DNA from: Rubrivivax sp.
GTDB taxonomy: Bacteria > Pseudomonadota > Gammaproteobacteria > Burkholderiales > Burkholderiaceae_C
DNA: 64,000 bases
NCBI GenBank assembly: GCA_016789955.1
Contig: JAEUPB010000111.1
Location: 1-64,000 of the forward strand
Direction: 5' to 3'
Positions 45,391 through 56,513 of the stretch are shown here, one piece after another. The notes under the pieces were generated by a model. It saw only the letters and a list, made by a program, of their open reading frames with translations, did not search any database and was not told the DNA's origin. Numbering within the stretch: the stretch's first letter is position 1; each line of letters opens with the position of its first letter. The position numbers were made by a program, and so were the translations under genes.

Positions 45391-46698
45391 TCAACGCTGC
45401 GGCATGTCCTTCGCCCCGTAGCCCAGGCTCACGGTGGCATCGGCGGGGATCGGCGGCATGGTCTCGTTCCACGCCAGCCAGGCGTCGCGCATCGCCGCCA
45501 GCCGCGCCGGCTCCAGCGGCGCGCGGTTGGCGCGCTCGCGCTCGTCGGCGTCGATGTCGAACAGGTACTCGTGGCCGTCGACCTGCAGGTACTTCCAGCG
45601 GCCGTCGCGGCGCGCGCGCTGCCCGCGGTGGTTCATGCGCCAGTGCATCGTGCGCGCGAACGCAGGCCCGCCTTCGAGCACGCCCAGCAGCGACACGCCG
45701 TCCAGCGGGTGCGTGGGCGCCGCAGCCACGCCGGCGAGGTCGAGCACGGTGGCGCTCCAGTCCATCGTCAGGCAGTGCTGCGCCGTGACGCGGGCGCCGG
45801 GCATGCGGCGCGGCCAGCGCGCCACCCAAGGCACGCGGATGCCGCCTTCGGTGAGGTCCATCTTGCCGCCCACCAGCGGCCAGTTGTCGCTGTAGCGCTC
45901 GCCGCCGTTGTCGCTGGTGAAGATCACCAGCGTATCGTCGGCCACGCCGGCGCGTTCGAGCGCTGCCATCACCTGCCCGATGCCTTCGTCCATGTGGTGG
46001 ATCATGCGGCGGTAGGTCTCGATGTTGCCGCCGTGCAGGTGGAACAGGTTGGATCGCACCTCGTCGGCCACGTGCGCGTCGTCGCGCGTCTCCCAGGGCC
46101 AGTGCGGCGCGGTGTAGTGCAGGCTGAGGAAGAACGGGTCCGGGCCCGCTGCCGTTCGCTCGATCCACTCGACCGCGCGGCGCGTGATGAGGTCGGTGAG
46201 GTAGCCGCTGTCGTGCCGCTCCTCGTCGCCCTCGAAGAGGTCGTGCGCGCCGTTGGTGGCGCAGTGGCTGAAGTAGTCCACGCCGCCGGACATCGGCCCG
46301 TAGAAGGTCTCGTAGCCCGACTTCAGCGGGCTGAAGTGCGGCGGGTAGCCCAGGTGCCACTTGCCGATCAGCGCGGTGCGCCAGCCGGCATCGCGCAGCA
46401 GCGAGGGCAGCGTCGGGTGCTCGGGCGGCAGGCCCAGCAGCGGGTTGCCGCGCGTGCGGCCGCTGATCGGCTCCTCGGCGGCGCCGCGCAGCCGGTACTG
46501 GTAGCGGCCGGTCATCAGCGCGAAGCGGGTGGGCGAGCACACCGGCGAGTTCGCGTAGCCCTGGGTGAAGCGCAGGCCCTCGGCGGCGAGCCGGTCGATC
46601 ACCGGCGATACGGCGCCGAATGCGGCGGGCCGGCCGCCGTAGCAGCCGAGGTCGGCGTAGCCGAGGTCGTCGGCGACGATGAAGACGACGTGGGTCAT
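45391..46698 (-). CDS. Type I sulfatase
   Basis: A 435-residue sulfatase. The formylglycine signature is C54-S-P-T-R58 (PVCSPTRFALMTGR), and metal-binding Asp10/Asp11 (ADDLGYADLGC) and FTSDNGG are present. The Cys-type site requires a formylglycine-generating enzyme (aerobic maturation). No signal peptide is seen when starting at 46698, suggesting a cytoplasmic enzyme; a longer in-frame extension enters the MITE-like element and is rejected. It is the first gene of the operon with two TctC receptors. The substrate sulfate ester is unknown. Confidence 0.92.
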   Translation of the reverse strand: MTHVVFIVADDLGYADLGCYGGRPAAFGAVSPVIDRLAAEGLRFTQGYANSPVCSPTRFALMTGRYQYRLRGAAEEPISGRTRGNPLLGLPPEHPTLPSLLRDAGWRTALIGKWHLGYPPHFSPLKSGYETFYGPMSGGVDYFSHCATNGAHDLFEGDEERHDSGYLTDLITRRAVEWIERTAAGPDPFFLSLHYTAPHWPWETRDDAHVADEVRSNLFHLHGGNIETYRRMIHHMDEGIGQVMAALERAGVADDTLVIFTSDNGGERYSDNWPLVGGKMDLTEGGIRVPWVARWPRRMPGARVTAQHCLTMDWSATVLDLAGVAAAPTHPLDGVSLLGVLEGGPAFARTMHWRMNHRGQRARRDGRWKYLQVDGHEYLFDIDADERERANRAPLEPARLAAMRDAWLAWNETMPPIPADATVSLGYGAKDMPQR

Positions 46699-46751
46699 CG
46701 CGGCGGGCTTTCGCTGCAGCGCCCGGACGGCGGGCGCGAGGTGGCGGATGT

Positions 46752-46974
46752 TAGTGTCGTGAGTTGGAGATTCGTGGCATTGAGATTCGACCAGGCGGTG
46801 ATGATCGTGGCGAGGGCGCGGCCTGGTCGAACCCCTGCGGGGCGGGTCGAAACGGGGCGATCGCGGCGTTGCAGAGCCGGCCAGATACCGCTCGGTATCT
46901 GGCCGGCTCCGCGCCTTGCGCTCATCCCCGTTGCGGCCCGTCGCAATGCCACGAATCTCCAACTCACGACACTA
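46752..46974. mobile_element. 223-bp palindromic MITE-like element
   Basis: The ends are perfect 31-bp inverted repeats (46752-46782 and 46944-46974; outer sequence TAGTGTCGTGAGTTGGAGAT). TA is present at both extreme ends, as would be left by a TA-targeting (IS630/Tc1-type) transposase. Nested hairpins lie inside: TTCGACCAGGC (46786-46796) pairs with GCCTGGTCGAA (46821-46831), and a 17-bp perfect stem at 46874-46909 has a 2-base loop. No coding gene is inside. It occupies the gap upstream of the sulfatase gene. Confidence 0.75.
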
Positions 46975-46996
46975 GTCGCTGGCGGAGCCGCGCCGC

Positions 46997-47971
46997 TCAG
47001 GCGCGCAGCAGGTGCTCCAGCGGCACCTCGAACCGCGCGGCCCAGTCGTTCTCGGTGTGATCGGCACCGGGGAACACGCGGGTGTCGAACAGGGGGGCCT
47101 TCCAGTCGCGTGCCTCCAGCAGCGCATCCACCCGCAGCTGCGCGTCCTCGTACAGCGCGTCGAGCCCGGCCGTCCCGCGGTCGAGGTACAGGCGGTGGCG
47201 GCCCGCTTTGGGCAGCTTCTCGCGCAGGTAGGCCAGCGCCGCATCGGGCACCGCGCGGTTGGGCTGGAAGCTGCCGATCCAGTGCGTGGACAGGCAGGCC
47301 GCGCCGCCCCACACCTGCGGCTGCTCGCACAAGGCGTTGATCGAGATCAGCCCACCCATGCTGGAGCCGGCGATGAACCGGTGCTCGCGGTCTTGCGCCG
47401 TGCCGTAGCGGGCCTCGATCATCGGCACGAGTTCCTCGGCGAGGAAGCGCAGGTACGCGGCCGACGATGCGCGCTTGGGCACGCCCTGCGTGGCCAGCGC
47501 GTCCAGCGTCGGCCGGTCGTTCACCCGCGACAGGATGCCGGCGGGAAAGTACTCGGCATGGCGGGCATCGCCCCGGTTCCACACCCCCACGAGGATGAAC
47601 GGCCGCACGCGCCCGGCGGCGATGAGCCGCGCCGCGGTGACATGCGCGTTCCACGCTTGCCCGTTCCAGCTGCGGCGGGGGTCCCACAGCATCTGGCCGT
47701 CGTGCAGGTAGAGCACCGCATGGCTGCCGTCGGGCCGGTAGCCTGGCGGCAGCCACACGTCCACCGGGCGCGTGGGCACGCGCTTCGAGGGCATGTCGAC
47801 GGTCCGCTCGAGGCGGCCGACGGTGATCGAGGGCATGGGCGGCACGGCCACCGGGGCCGGCGGCGGCGTGCTGCAGCCGCCCGTCAGCACGAGCGCGCCT
47901 CCGGCGGCGATGACGCGGCGGCGGGCGAGGCGATCCGGGGCGGGCCTATGGACTTCATCGGGAGTGATCAC
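46997..47971 (-). CDS. Esterase-family alpha/beta hydrolase lipoprotein
   Basis: A 324-residue hydrolase of the enterochelin-esterase/esterase-D type. The nucleophile is Ser204 in GSSMGG and the catalytic His is His305 (GADHTEN); VLYLHDGQML is a family block. The N-terminus from GTG at 47971 has Arg-Arg-Arg then a hydrophobic stretch and a lipobox TGGC (Cys33), so it is probably an exported lipoprotein. No ATG is available before the signal peptide. It starts two bases after the LysR stop, forming a LysR-esterase operon. Confidence 0.85.
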   Translation of the reverse strand: MITPDEVHRPAPDRLARRRVIAAGGALVLTGGCSTPPPAPVAVPPMPSITVGRLERTVDMPSKRVPTRPVDVWLPPGYRPDGSHAVLYLHDGQMLWDPRRSWNGQAWNAHVTAARLIAAGRVRPFILVGVWNRGDARHAEYFPAGILSRVNDRPTLDALATQGVPKRASSAAYLRFLAEELVPMIEARYGTAQDREHRFIAGSSMGGLISINALCEQPQVWGGAACLSTHWIGSFQPNRAVPDAALAYLREKLPKAGRHRLYLDRGTAGLDALYEDAQLRVDALLEARDWKAPLFDTRVFPGADHTENDWAARFEVPLEHLLRA

Positions 47972-47973
47972 GG

Positions 47974-48924
47974 TCAGATCTCGAAGCTCGTGCCCGGCTC
48001 CGAGCGCAGGGCCTGCTCGACCACCGCGCGCGTGAGCGGCGACGCGAAGGTCTCGATGAAGCGGTAGGTGTAGTCGCGCAGCAGGCTGCCGCGGCGCACC
48101 GCCAGACGCGTCATGTTCGCGGCGAACAGGTGCCGCGCATCGATGGCGTGCAGGTGGCGGTCGCGCTCGTCGTCGTAGGCGATGGCCGCGACGATGCCCA
48201 CGCCCAGCCCCAGCTCGACGTAGGTCTTGATCACGTCGGCATCCATCGCGCTCAGCACCACCTGCGGCACCAGGCCGGCACGGGCGAAGGCCTCGTCGAT
48301 GTGGCCCCGGCCCGTGTAGCCGGTCTCGTAGGTGATGATGGGGTGCTCGGCGAGCTGCGCGAGCGTCACCGCGCCCGGCGCCACGCGGGCCAGCGCATGC
48401 GCCGGCGGCACCACGATCGTGTGCGTCCAGCGGTAGCAGGGCAGCGCGACGAGTTCGCCGTACTGGGCGAGGGCCTCGGTGGCCACGCCGATGTCGGCGC
48501 TGCCGTCCAGCAGCATGCGCGCCACCTGCACCGGCGAGCCCTGGTGCATGTGCAGCACCACCTGCGGATACGCGGCGCGGAAGTCGCGCACCGCCGACGG
48601 CAGCGCGTAGCGGGCCTGCGAGTGCGTGGCGGCGATGGTGAGCGTGCCGGCTTCGGCGCTCGCGTAGTTCTCGCCCACGCGCTTCAGGTTGTCGGCCTCC
48701 AGCAGGAGCTTCTCGACGATCGGCAGCACCGCGGCGCCCGGTGCCGTCAGGCCCGTGAGTCGCTTGCCTGCGCGCACGAAGATCTCGATGCCGAGTTCCT
48801 CCTCGAGCTCGCGGATCTGCCGGCTGACGCCCGGCTGCGACGTGTGCAGCGCGTCGGCGGCGGTGGTCAGGTTGTAGCCCTGGCGCACCGCCTCGCGGAT
48901 GGCGCGCAGTTGCTGGAAGTTCAC
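47974..48924 (-). CDS. CysB-like LysR-family regulator
   Basis: A 316-residue regulator. The N-terminus MNFQQLRAIREAVRQGYNLTTAADALHTSQPGVSRQIRELEEELG is the CysB/Cbl/SsuR-type HTH, and the effector domain contains HSQARYALP and ITYETGYTGRGHIDEAF, close to CysB sulfate/thiosulfate-binding segments. It probably senses sulfur status. No cysteine-biosynthesis genes are adjacent; the nearby sulfatase and TauD-type dioxygenase would be sensible targets, but this is inference. Confidence 0.9.
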   Translation of the reverse strand: MNFQQLRAIREAVRQGYNLTTAADALHTSQPGVSRQIRELEEELGIEIFVRAGKRLTGLTAPGAAVLPIVEKLLLEADNLKRVGENYASAEAGTLTIAATHSQARYALPSAVRDFRAAYPQVVLHMHQGSPVQVARMLLDGSADIGVATEALAQYGELVALPCYRWTHTIVVPPAHALARVAPGAVTLAQLAEHPIITYETGYTGRGHIDEAFARAGLVPQVVLSAMDADVIKTYVELGLGVGIVAAIAYDDERDRHLHAIDARHLFAANMTRLAVRRGSLLRDYTYRFIETFASPLTRAVVEQALRSEPGTSFEI

Positions 48925-49082
48925 GGGGAGCGGGTCCGTAGTGCCGGCAGATCGGCAAGTATCCGATGACCGGTGGGGTGGCTACAGTGCGACCCGATGC
49001 ACCACGTCTACACCGTCGGCGTGCTCGCGGCGGGCAACCCGTGCCGGTGCTGCGCGAGCTGTGAGCGGCGTGCCGCGTCGCG

Positions 49083-49868
49083 TCAGCGGCCGCGGAAGTC
49101 GGGCGCGCGCCGCTGCGTCATCGCGGCGCGGCCTTCGGCGAAGTCGGCGCTGCGCTGCGTGAGGTCGACGCGCTCGCGCAGGCGGGCCTCGTCCCAGTCG
49201 CCGGCGGCGATCTCCACCAGCGAGCGCTTGGTCGCCTGTGCGGCCAGCGGCGCGAGTGCCGCGGCATCGCGCGCGAGTTCCTGCACGGCGGCGTCGAAGC
49301 GCGCGGCATCGGCGATCTCGACGAAGCAGTCTGCGTAGGCTTCCACCGGCAGCGCCCGCGCGGTGAGGAACGTGCGCTGCGCCCGCGCCAGCCCGAGTCG
49401 CGTCACGTAGCGGCGCAGCCCGCTCGGGTAGTAGTGCAGCCCCAGCGCGGCCGCCGGCATGCGCCATTCGCTGCCGGCCCGCGCCACGCGCAGGTCGCAG
49501 GCCAGCACGAGGTCGGTGGCGCCGCCGTAGACGCTGCCCGACAGAGCGCAGATCGTCACCGGCCGCATCGCCTCGATCGCCTCGGGCACGCTCTCGAAGA
49601 GGTGCGGCCCGTGCTCGCCGCGCTCGAAGCCACCCACGTGGTAGCCGGCGCTGAACACCGGGCGCGGCTGCCCGGCGGTGTCGGCGGCGAGCACCATCAC
49701 GCGCACCGAGGCGTCGGCGTCGATGCGCTGGAAGTGAGCCCGCAGCACGTGCAGGTCCTCGTCGTGCAGGCTGTTGCGCTGCGACGGGCGCCGCAGCCGC
49801 ACGGTGGCGACGGGGCCGTCGAGGGTCAGCGTCGGCGGGCCTACGGCGGTGTCGGCAGGCAAGGTCAT
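49083..49868 (-). CDS. Enoyl-CoA hydratase/isomerase (crotonase) family protein
   Basis: A 261-residue crotonase-fold protein: ATVRLRRPSQRNSLHDEDL, the oxyanion-hole strand VFSAGYHVGGF and ALSGSVYGGATDLVLACDLRVA. The usual catalytic Glu pair is not obvious in SGSVYGGATDL, so hydratase activity is uncertain and another crotonase reaction (isomerase, hydrolase) is possible. ATG at 49868 is taken as start without a clear ribosome-binding site. It is divergent from the gene at 50033 and stands alone. Confidence 0.82.
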   Translation of the reverse strand: MTLPADTAVGPPTLTLDGPVATVRLRRPSQRNSLHDEDLHVLRAHFQRIDADASVRVMVLAADTAGQPRPVFSAGYHVGGFERGEHGPHLFESVPEAIEAMRPVTICALSGSVYGGATDLVLACDLRVARAGSEWRMPAAALGLHYYPSGLRRYVTRLGLARAQRTFLTARALPVEAYADCFVEIADAARFDAAVQELARDAAALAPLAAQATKRSLVEIAAGDWDEARLRERVDLTQRSADFAEGRAAMTQRRAPDFRGR

Positions 49869-50032
49869 GCTGGTGGCAGGAGCGGCGGGGTGTGGCGCCC
49901 GATTCTGGGCGGTCGGCCGGCCCCCGGTGCGGCTGGGGCGGCTGCCGGGCATCGGGTCAATCGTGGGGGTGACGGAAGCGGGCGACTTTTCTACAGTCGC
50001 GAAGCGCAACGTGTGCGCGGACGGAGATGGCC

Positions 50033-51619
50033 ATGCAAGTGAAATCCAAGTCCTTGAGCGATGCCGGCTGGAAGGACATCGTCGCGAAGAACAAGCTCAA
50101 GGACAACGGGCTGCAGAAGGCGCTGGAGAAGCTCAAGCGCGTCGACGAGGACGCGCACGACGAGGCCGACCGCATCCTCGACGAGATCGTCAAGCTCGCC
50201 ACGGCGCTGAAGAAGGACAAGGCCGCCGCCGCGGCGGCCAAGCCGATCGGCGAGATCGTGGATGCGGCCGCCGCGCTGCAACGCGAGGTGGCCAAGGCCA
50301 AGGCCGAGCACGACAAGGCCCAGAAGGCCAAGGCCGAGGCCGAGAAGAAGGCCGCCGCCGAAGCCGCCCGCAAAGGCGACGACGACGAAGACGAAGAAGA
50401 GGCGACCCCCGAACTCCTCACCACCAAGCTCAAGCCGCTGCTCAAGCTGGTGGCCAAGGGCGAACGCATGCACGCCCTCGTGGCCAAGTCAGGCAAGAAC
50501 GTCAAGGTGATGCTGTCCAGAAAGCCCATCTCCCCGGCGCGGCGCAAGATGCTCACCGACGCGCTCGGCGGTGGCAGCACCAAGTTCTACCCCGGGCACT
50601 GCGCGCTCGAAGCCGGCGCCACCACCTTCACCTTGAAGGCCGAAGTCGCGGGCCTGGCCAAGCTCCTCAAGCCTGCGCTGCTCGAGCAGACGGGCCTGAA
50701 GCTCAACAAGATCAAGTGCCGCGGCGAAGACGGCGACGACGACGACGGCGACGACGAAGAAGTGCCGGTCGGCCCCGGCGGCGAAGCGCCCGAAGACGAC
50801 GAGGACGTCCCCGTGGGCCCGGGCGGTGAAGCCCCCCCGGAGAACCGCGGCGACGTGCCCGTCGGCCCCGGCGGCGAAGCCCCACCGCAAGACGGCAACG
50901 TCGGCATGACCCGCCCCTTCGAACTCAGCGCCTCGGTGGGCCGCGGCGGCAAGAACCAGCCCGAGGACGTGCAGCAGGTCCAGGCGGCGCTGAACCGGCG
51001 CATGAACGCCGGCCTGAACGTCGATGGCCAGTGCGGCAAAGGCACCATCGATGCCATCATGGCCTTCCAGAAGGCGCTGGGCCAGTCCAAGCCCGACGGG
51101 CGCGTGGACCCCGGCCGCGGCACCGCCAATGAAATGGCCAAGAGCGGCAAGCTCCCGCCGCCGCCCCCGCCCCCCAACCCCAAGGCCCCGCCCGAAGACC
51201 TCGGCGAGCCCAGCGTCAAGCACGCGCCGCTGGTATGGAAAGGCACGCGCGGCATCCTGGACCACAACATCAAGGAGCTCAAGCGCGCGGTGCGCCAGGA
51301 GTACAGCAGCGAGCACCCCGACCTGCTGAAGCAGATCGACCAGCACGTGCAGCGCGTGGACGTGATCCTGGAGAAGCTCGACGATCGCCTCGCCGACGCG
51401 CTGGAGCGGGCCAACGCGGCGGCCGACGAGGCGGTGCGGCGCGCCGAACTCGACGCCGCGAAGGCCATCCTGCGCGAGTACACGAGCTTCGTGCAGGAAG
51501 AGCCGCTGATCGACCACGTCGACAACAACCCGTTCGGTGTGGACACCAAGGTGCGCAAGGTCATCGGCGACAGCCTGAAGCACATGGAGAAGTCCATGGC
51601 CAAGGAAGGCGGCCGGTGA
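50033..51619 (+). CDS. Coiled-coil protein with peptidoglycan-binding-like domain, unknown
   Basis: A 528-residue protein, not recognised. It has a Lys/Glu/Ala-rich coiled coil (about 15-115), an acidic stretch, a compact domain (about 125-235), three near-identical VPVGPGGEAP repeats (from residues 244, 259 and 275), a region matching PG_binding_1 (about 297-355: VQQVQAALNRR, GTIDAIMAFQKALG), a Pro-rich linker and a C-terminal helical domain (380-528). No signal peptide is present. The start at 50033 has GGAG 6 bases upstream. The stop overlaps the GTG of the toxin-like gene, so the two are coupled. It may deliver or chaperone the second protein. Confidence 0.78.
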   Translation: MQVKSKSLSDAGWKDIVAKNKLKDNGLQKALEKLKRVDEDAHDEADRILDEIVKLATALKKDKAAAAAAKPIGEIVDAAAALQREVAKAKAEHDKAQKAKAEAEKKAAAEAARKGDDDEDEEEATPELLTTKLKPLLKLVAKGERMHALVAKSGKNVKVMLSRKPISPARRKMLTDALGGGSTKFYPGHCALEAGATTFTLKAEVAGLAKLLKPALLEQTGLKLNKIKCRGEDGDDDDGDDEEVPVGPGGEAPEDDEDVPVGPGGEAPPENRGDVPVGPGGEAPPQDGNVGMTRPFELSASVGRGGKNQPEDVQQVQAALNRRMNAGLNVDGQCGKGTIDAIMAFQKALGQSKPDGRVDPGRGTANEMAKSGKLPPPPPPPNPKAPPEDLGEPSVKHAPLVWKGTRGILDHNIKELKRAVRQEYSSEHPDLLKQIDQHVQRVDVILEKLDDRLADALERANAAADEAVRRAELDAAKAILREYTSFVQEEPLIDHVDNNPFGVDTKVRKVIGDSLKHMEKSMAKEGGR

Positions 51620-53286
51620 GCGACGAGCACGACTCGTGGTTCAAGGGCGCCTTCGATTTCGACATCGGTAGCGCGGCGAACAGCATCGCCGAGGCGGCGA
51701 GTTCGGCGGCGAGCTCGGCGTCGGATGCCGTCTCGAGCGCTGCCGAGGGCGCTTCATCGGCGGTTTCGAGTGTCGTCGCCGGAGCGTCGTCGGTGGCCGG
51801 GAGCATCGCCGATGGTGCCTCGTCGACGGCCTCGGACCTTGCTGCCGGTCTGCAGTCGACGGCCTCGAGGCTTTCCCAGGGCGCGTCGGCGGTGGCATCC
51901 GGCGCGTCGTCGGCCGCGTCGACCATCGCTGAAGGCGCCTCGACGTTGGCGTCGGGTGCGGTGCAGGGGGTCGAGGACTACGCCGCTGCGAAGTACCAGC
52001 AGATGAAGAGCGACGCCAAGATGATCGCCGAAGGCGAGCACTGGGTCACGGGCAAGATCGATGCTCTTCAGGACGCCGCCGCCGATGGCGTCAAGGGCCT
52101 GGCCGCCGAGGTGAAGGATGTGCCGATCCTCGGCACCGTCGCCGGCGCGGGCGCCGAGGCTTTCGATCAGTACACGCAGGTCTCGGCTGGCGCGCTCGAA
52201 GGCGTGGTCGGCATGGGCGGCGCGTTGTTGCAGGTCGCTGCCAATCCGGTCGATGCCGCAAAGGGCCTTGCGAGCATGGCCGAGCACGTGCCCATGCCTG
52301 TGCCGGGCATGCCGAATCCCTTGAAGGCGGTACATGGTCTGTACGACGTGGCGACCACGGACGCCACGTTGGCCGATACGACGGCAAAGCTTTTCAATCC
52401 GATCGAGCAGCAGAAGGAGGACGGCGAATACTGGAAGACCGTCGGTGGCGGCATCGTCGACCAGTACAAGCAGACCGTCGGCGAGGATGGCGACTACGCC
52501 AAGGGGGTGGGTCGGGCGGTCGTCGACATCGGCAGCTTGTTCCTCGGCGTCGGAGAAGCCGGTGCGGCAGCGAAGGCTGCCGAGGCGGCCAAGATCGCGG
52601 AGGCGGCGAAGGTCGCTGAGGCAGCCAAGATCGCGGAGGCGGCAAAGATCGCGGAGGCGGCAAAGATCGCAGAGGCAGCTGAGGCGGCAAAGGTCGCTGA
52701 GGCGGCGAGAGCTGCCGAAGCAGCGAAGGCCGCGGAGGCGGCAAAGGTAGCCGAGGCCACCAAGGCGGCGGAGGCGGCGAAAGGCGCATCCACTTCCGCC
52801 GAGGCCAGCGATGCCGCTCGGGTAACGTCCGAGGCCGGGGGCGCGGGCGGTGGCAAAGGTCCCGGCGGCGGAGGAGCTGGTGGCGGACCTGGCGGTGGCA
52901 GCAAGGAGCCGCTCCTGCCCAATCTGACGGACGCTGAGATGGACGCAGCGCTCGCTGACGCCAAGTCAGGTACGAAGCTCGAACTGCCGGGCCAGAACCC
53001 GAAGACCGGCCAAGGTCTGCAGGACATCACGATCAAGGCAGACGAGACGAAGTCCATCGCTCATCACGAGAACATGGACTTCAAGGGAATCCAGGACGCG
53101 CCTCCCGGCAAGACGGTCGAGGTTCGTCGCCATTCGGCCAACCCGAAGGCGCCTGATGGCTCCTACTCACAGGGAAACCCGACAACCCAGATCAATGCCG
53201 GCAAGAAGTATCGGCTGCCCGACGGGACCTGGAAGACCATCAAGGAAATGACCGAAGAGGAGCGAGCTGCCGCGCACTACGAGTAG
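51616..53286 (+). CDS. Modular toxin-like protein with Ala-rich repeats and variable C-terminal domain
   Basis: A 556-residue protein, not recognised. Layout: an Ala/Ser-rich helical repeat region (about 15-120, ASSAAS-type), a hydrophobic middle (about 160-235) resembling pre-toxin regions, a GxGRAVVDIGSLFLG segment, many EAAKxA repeats (about 319-390), a Gly-rich linker (about 408-430), then a ~120-residue C-terminal domain with VEVRRHSANPKAP, NPTTQIN and RLPDGTWKTIKEMTEEERAA. Third codon positions in the C-terminal part are visibly richer in A/T than the rest of the window. This is the plan of polymorphic toxins. No immunity gene is recognised downstream; the next gene is DUF454 on the other strand. 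Confidence 0.78.
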   Translation: MSDEHDSWFKGAFDFDIGSAANSIAEAASSAASSASDAVSSAAEGASSAVSSVVAGASSVAGSIADGASSTASDLAAGLQSTASRLSQGASAVASGASSAASTIAEGASTLASGAVQGVEDYAAAKYQQMKSDAKMIAEGEHWVTGKIDALQDAAADGVKGLAAEVKDVPILGTVAGAGAEAFDQYTQVSAGALEGVVGMGGALLQVAANPVDAAKGLASMAEHVPMPVPGMPNPLKAVHGLYDVATTDATLADTTAKLFNPIEQQKEDGEYWKTVGGGIVDQYKQTVGEDGDYAKGVGRAVVDIGSLFLGVGEAGAAAKAAEAAKIAEAAKVAEAAKIAEAAKIAEAAKIAEAAEAAKVAEAARAAEAAKAAEAAKVAEATKAAEAAKGASTSAEASDAARVTSEAGGAGGGKGPGGGGAGGGPGGGSKEPLLPNLTDAEMDAALADAKSGTKLELPGQNPKTGQGLQDITIKADETKSIAHHENMDFKGIQDAPPGKTVEVRRHSANPKAPDGSYSQGNPTTQINAGKKYRLPDGTWKTIKEMTEEERAAAHYE

Positions 53287-53309
53287 CGACAACGCCACGA
53301 TCGACCGGG

Positions 53310-53678
53310 TCACGCTTCGGGCCTGCGCCACAGCCACAGGGCCACGCAGGCCATGAAGGCGATCATCGCCGCCTGACCCCAGCGCGGCGCGGCCGACAGC
53401 CCGATCAGCACCGCGCTCAGCAGCATCGTCGCGCTGGCCGCCCACTTCGCGCGGCGCGGCACGGCGCGGTGGTCGCGCCAGCGGCGGATGGCCGGGCCGT
53501 GGCGCGGATGGTTCACGAGCCACGCCTCGAGGGCCGGCCAGCCGTGCCCGCCGGCCCACGCAGCCACCAGCAGGAACGGCACCGTGGGCAACCCCGGCAC
53601 CACCACGCCGATCAGGCCGAGCACCAGCGCCAGCAGCGCCAGCGCCCGCCAGAGCAGGACGGCGAGCTGCCGCCGCAT
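53310..53678 (-). CDS. DUF454 (YbaN-family) membrane protein
   Basis: A 122-residue protein with two to three hydrophobic helices. It begins RALALLALVLGLIGVVVPGLPTVPFLLVAAW, the classic YbaN opening, and contains NHPRHGPAIRRWRDHRAVPRRAKW. Function is unknown. It lies 28 bases downstream of acnA on the same strand and may be cotranscribed with it; it converges on the toxin-like gene (23-base gap). Confidence 0.88.
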   Translation of the reverse strand: MRRQLAVLLWRALALLALVLGLIGVVVPGLPTVPFLLVAAWAGGHGWPALEAWLVNHPRHGPAIRRWRDHRAVPRRAKWAASATMLLSAVLIGLSAAPRWGQAAMIAFMACVALWLWRRPEA

Positions 53679-53706
53679 GATGCGAGTGCCCTTGCGGCGC
53701 GCCGGC

Positions 53707-56412
<2,706 letters not shown>

Positions 56413-56465
56413 GGCGGCTCCTGGTGCAGGGTGGACCGCATTATGCGAAGCAGGCGTGACAACAG

Positions 56466-56489
56466 AAGGGCCGCCCGAGGGCGGCCCTT
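56466..56489 (-). terminator. Terminator hairpin after acnB
   Basis: AAGGGCCGCC - CGAG - GGCGGCCCTT forms a 10-bp perfect stem (11 bp if the loop is 2 bases). It lies 25 bases beyond the acnB stop on the minus strand and before acnA. The downstream minus-strand sequence CTGTTGTC is only weakly T-rich. Confidence 0.7.
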
Positions 56490-56513
56490 GCGGCGAGTAG
56501 AGCCTTTGCCCGA

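Noticed and set aside
45391-46962. Longer sulfatase form starting in the palindromic element
   Set aside because: The extra N-terminal residues come from the MITE-like element, lack any domain, and the Met at 46698 matches the normal sulfatase start just before the metal-binding ADD motif.
52600-52790. EAAKxA repeats as a DNA satellite or assembly error
   Set aside because: The repeats are imperfect at the DNA level, stay in frame and fit a helical spacer inside a longer protein.
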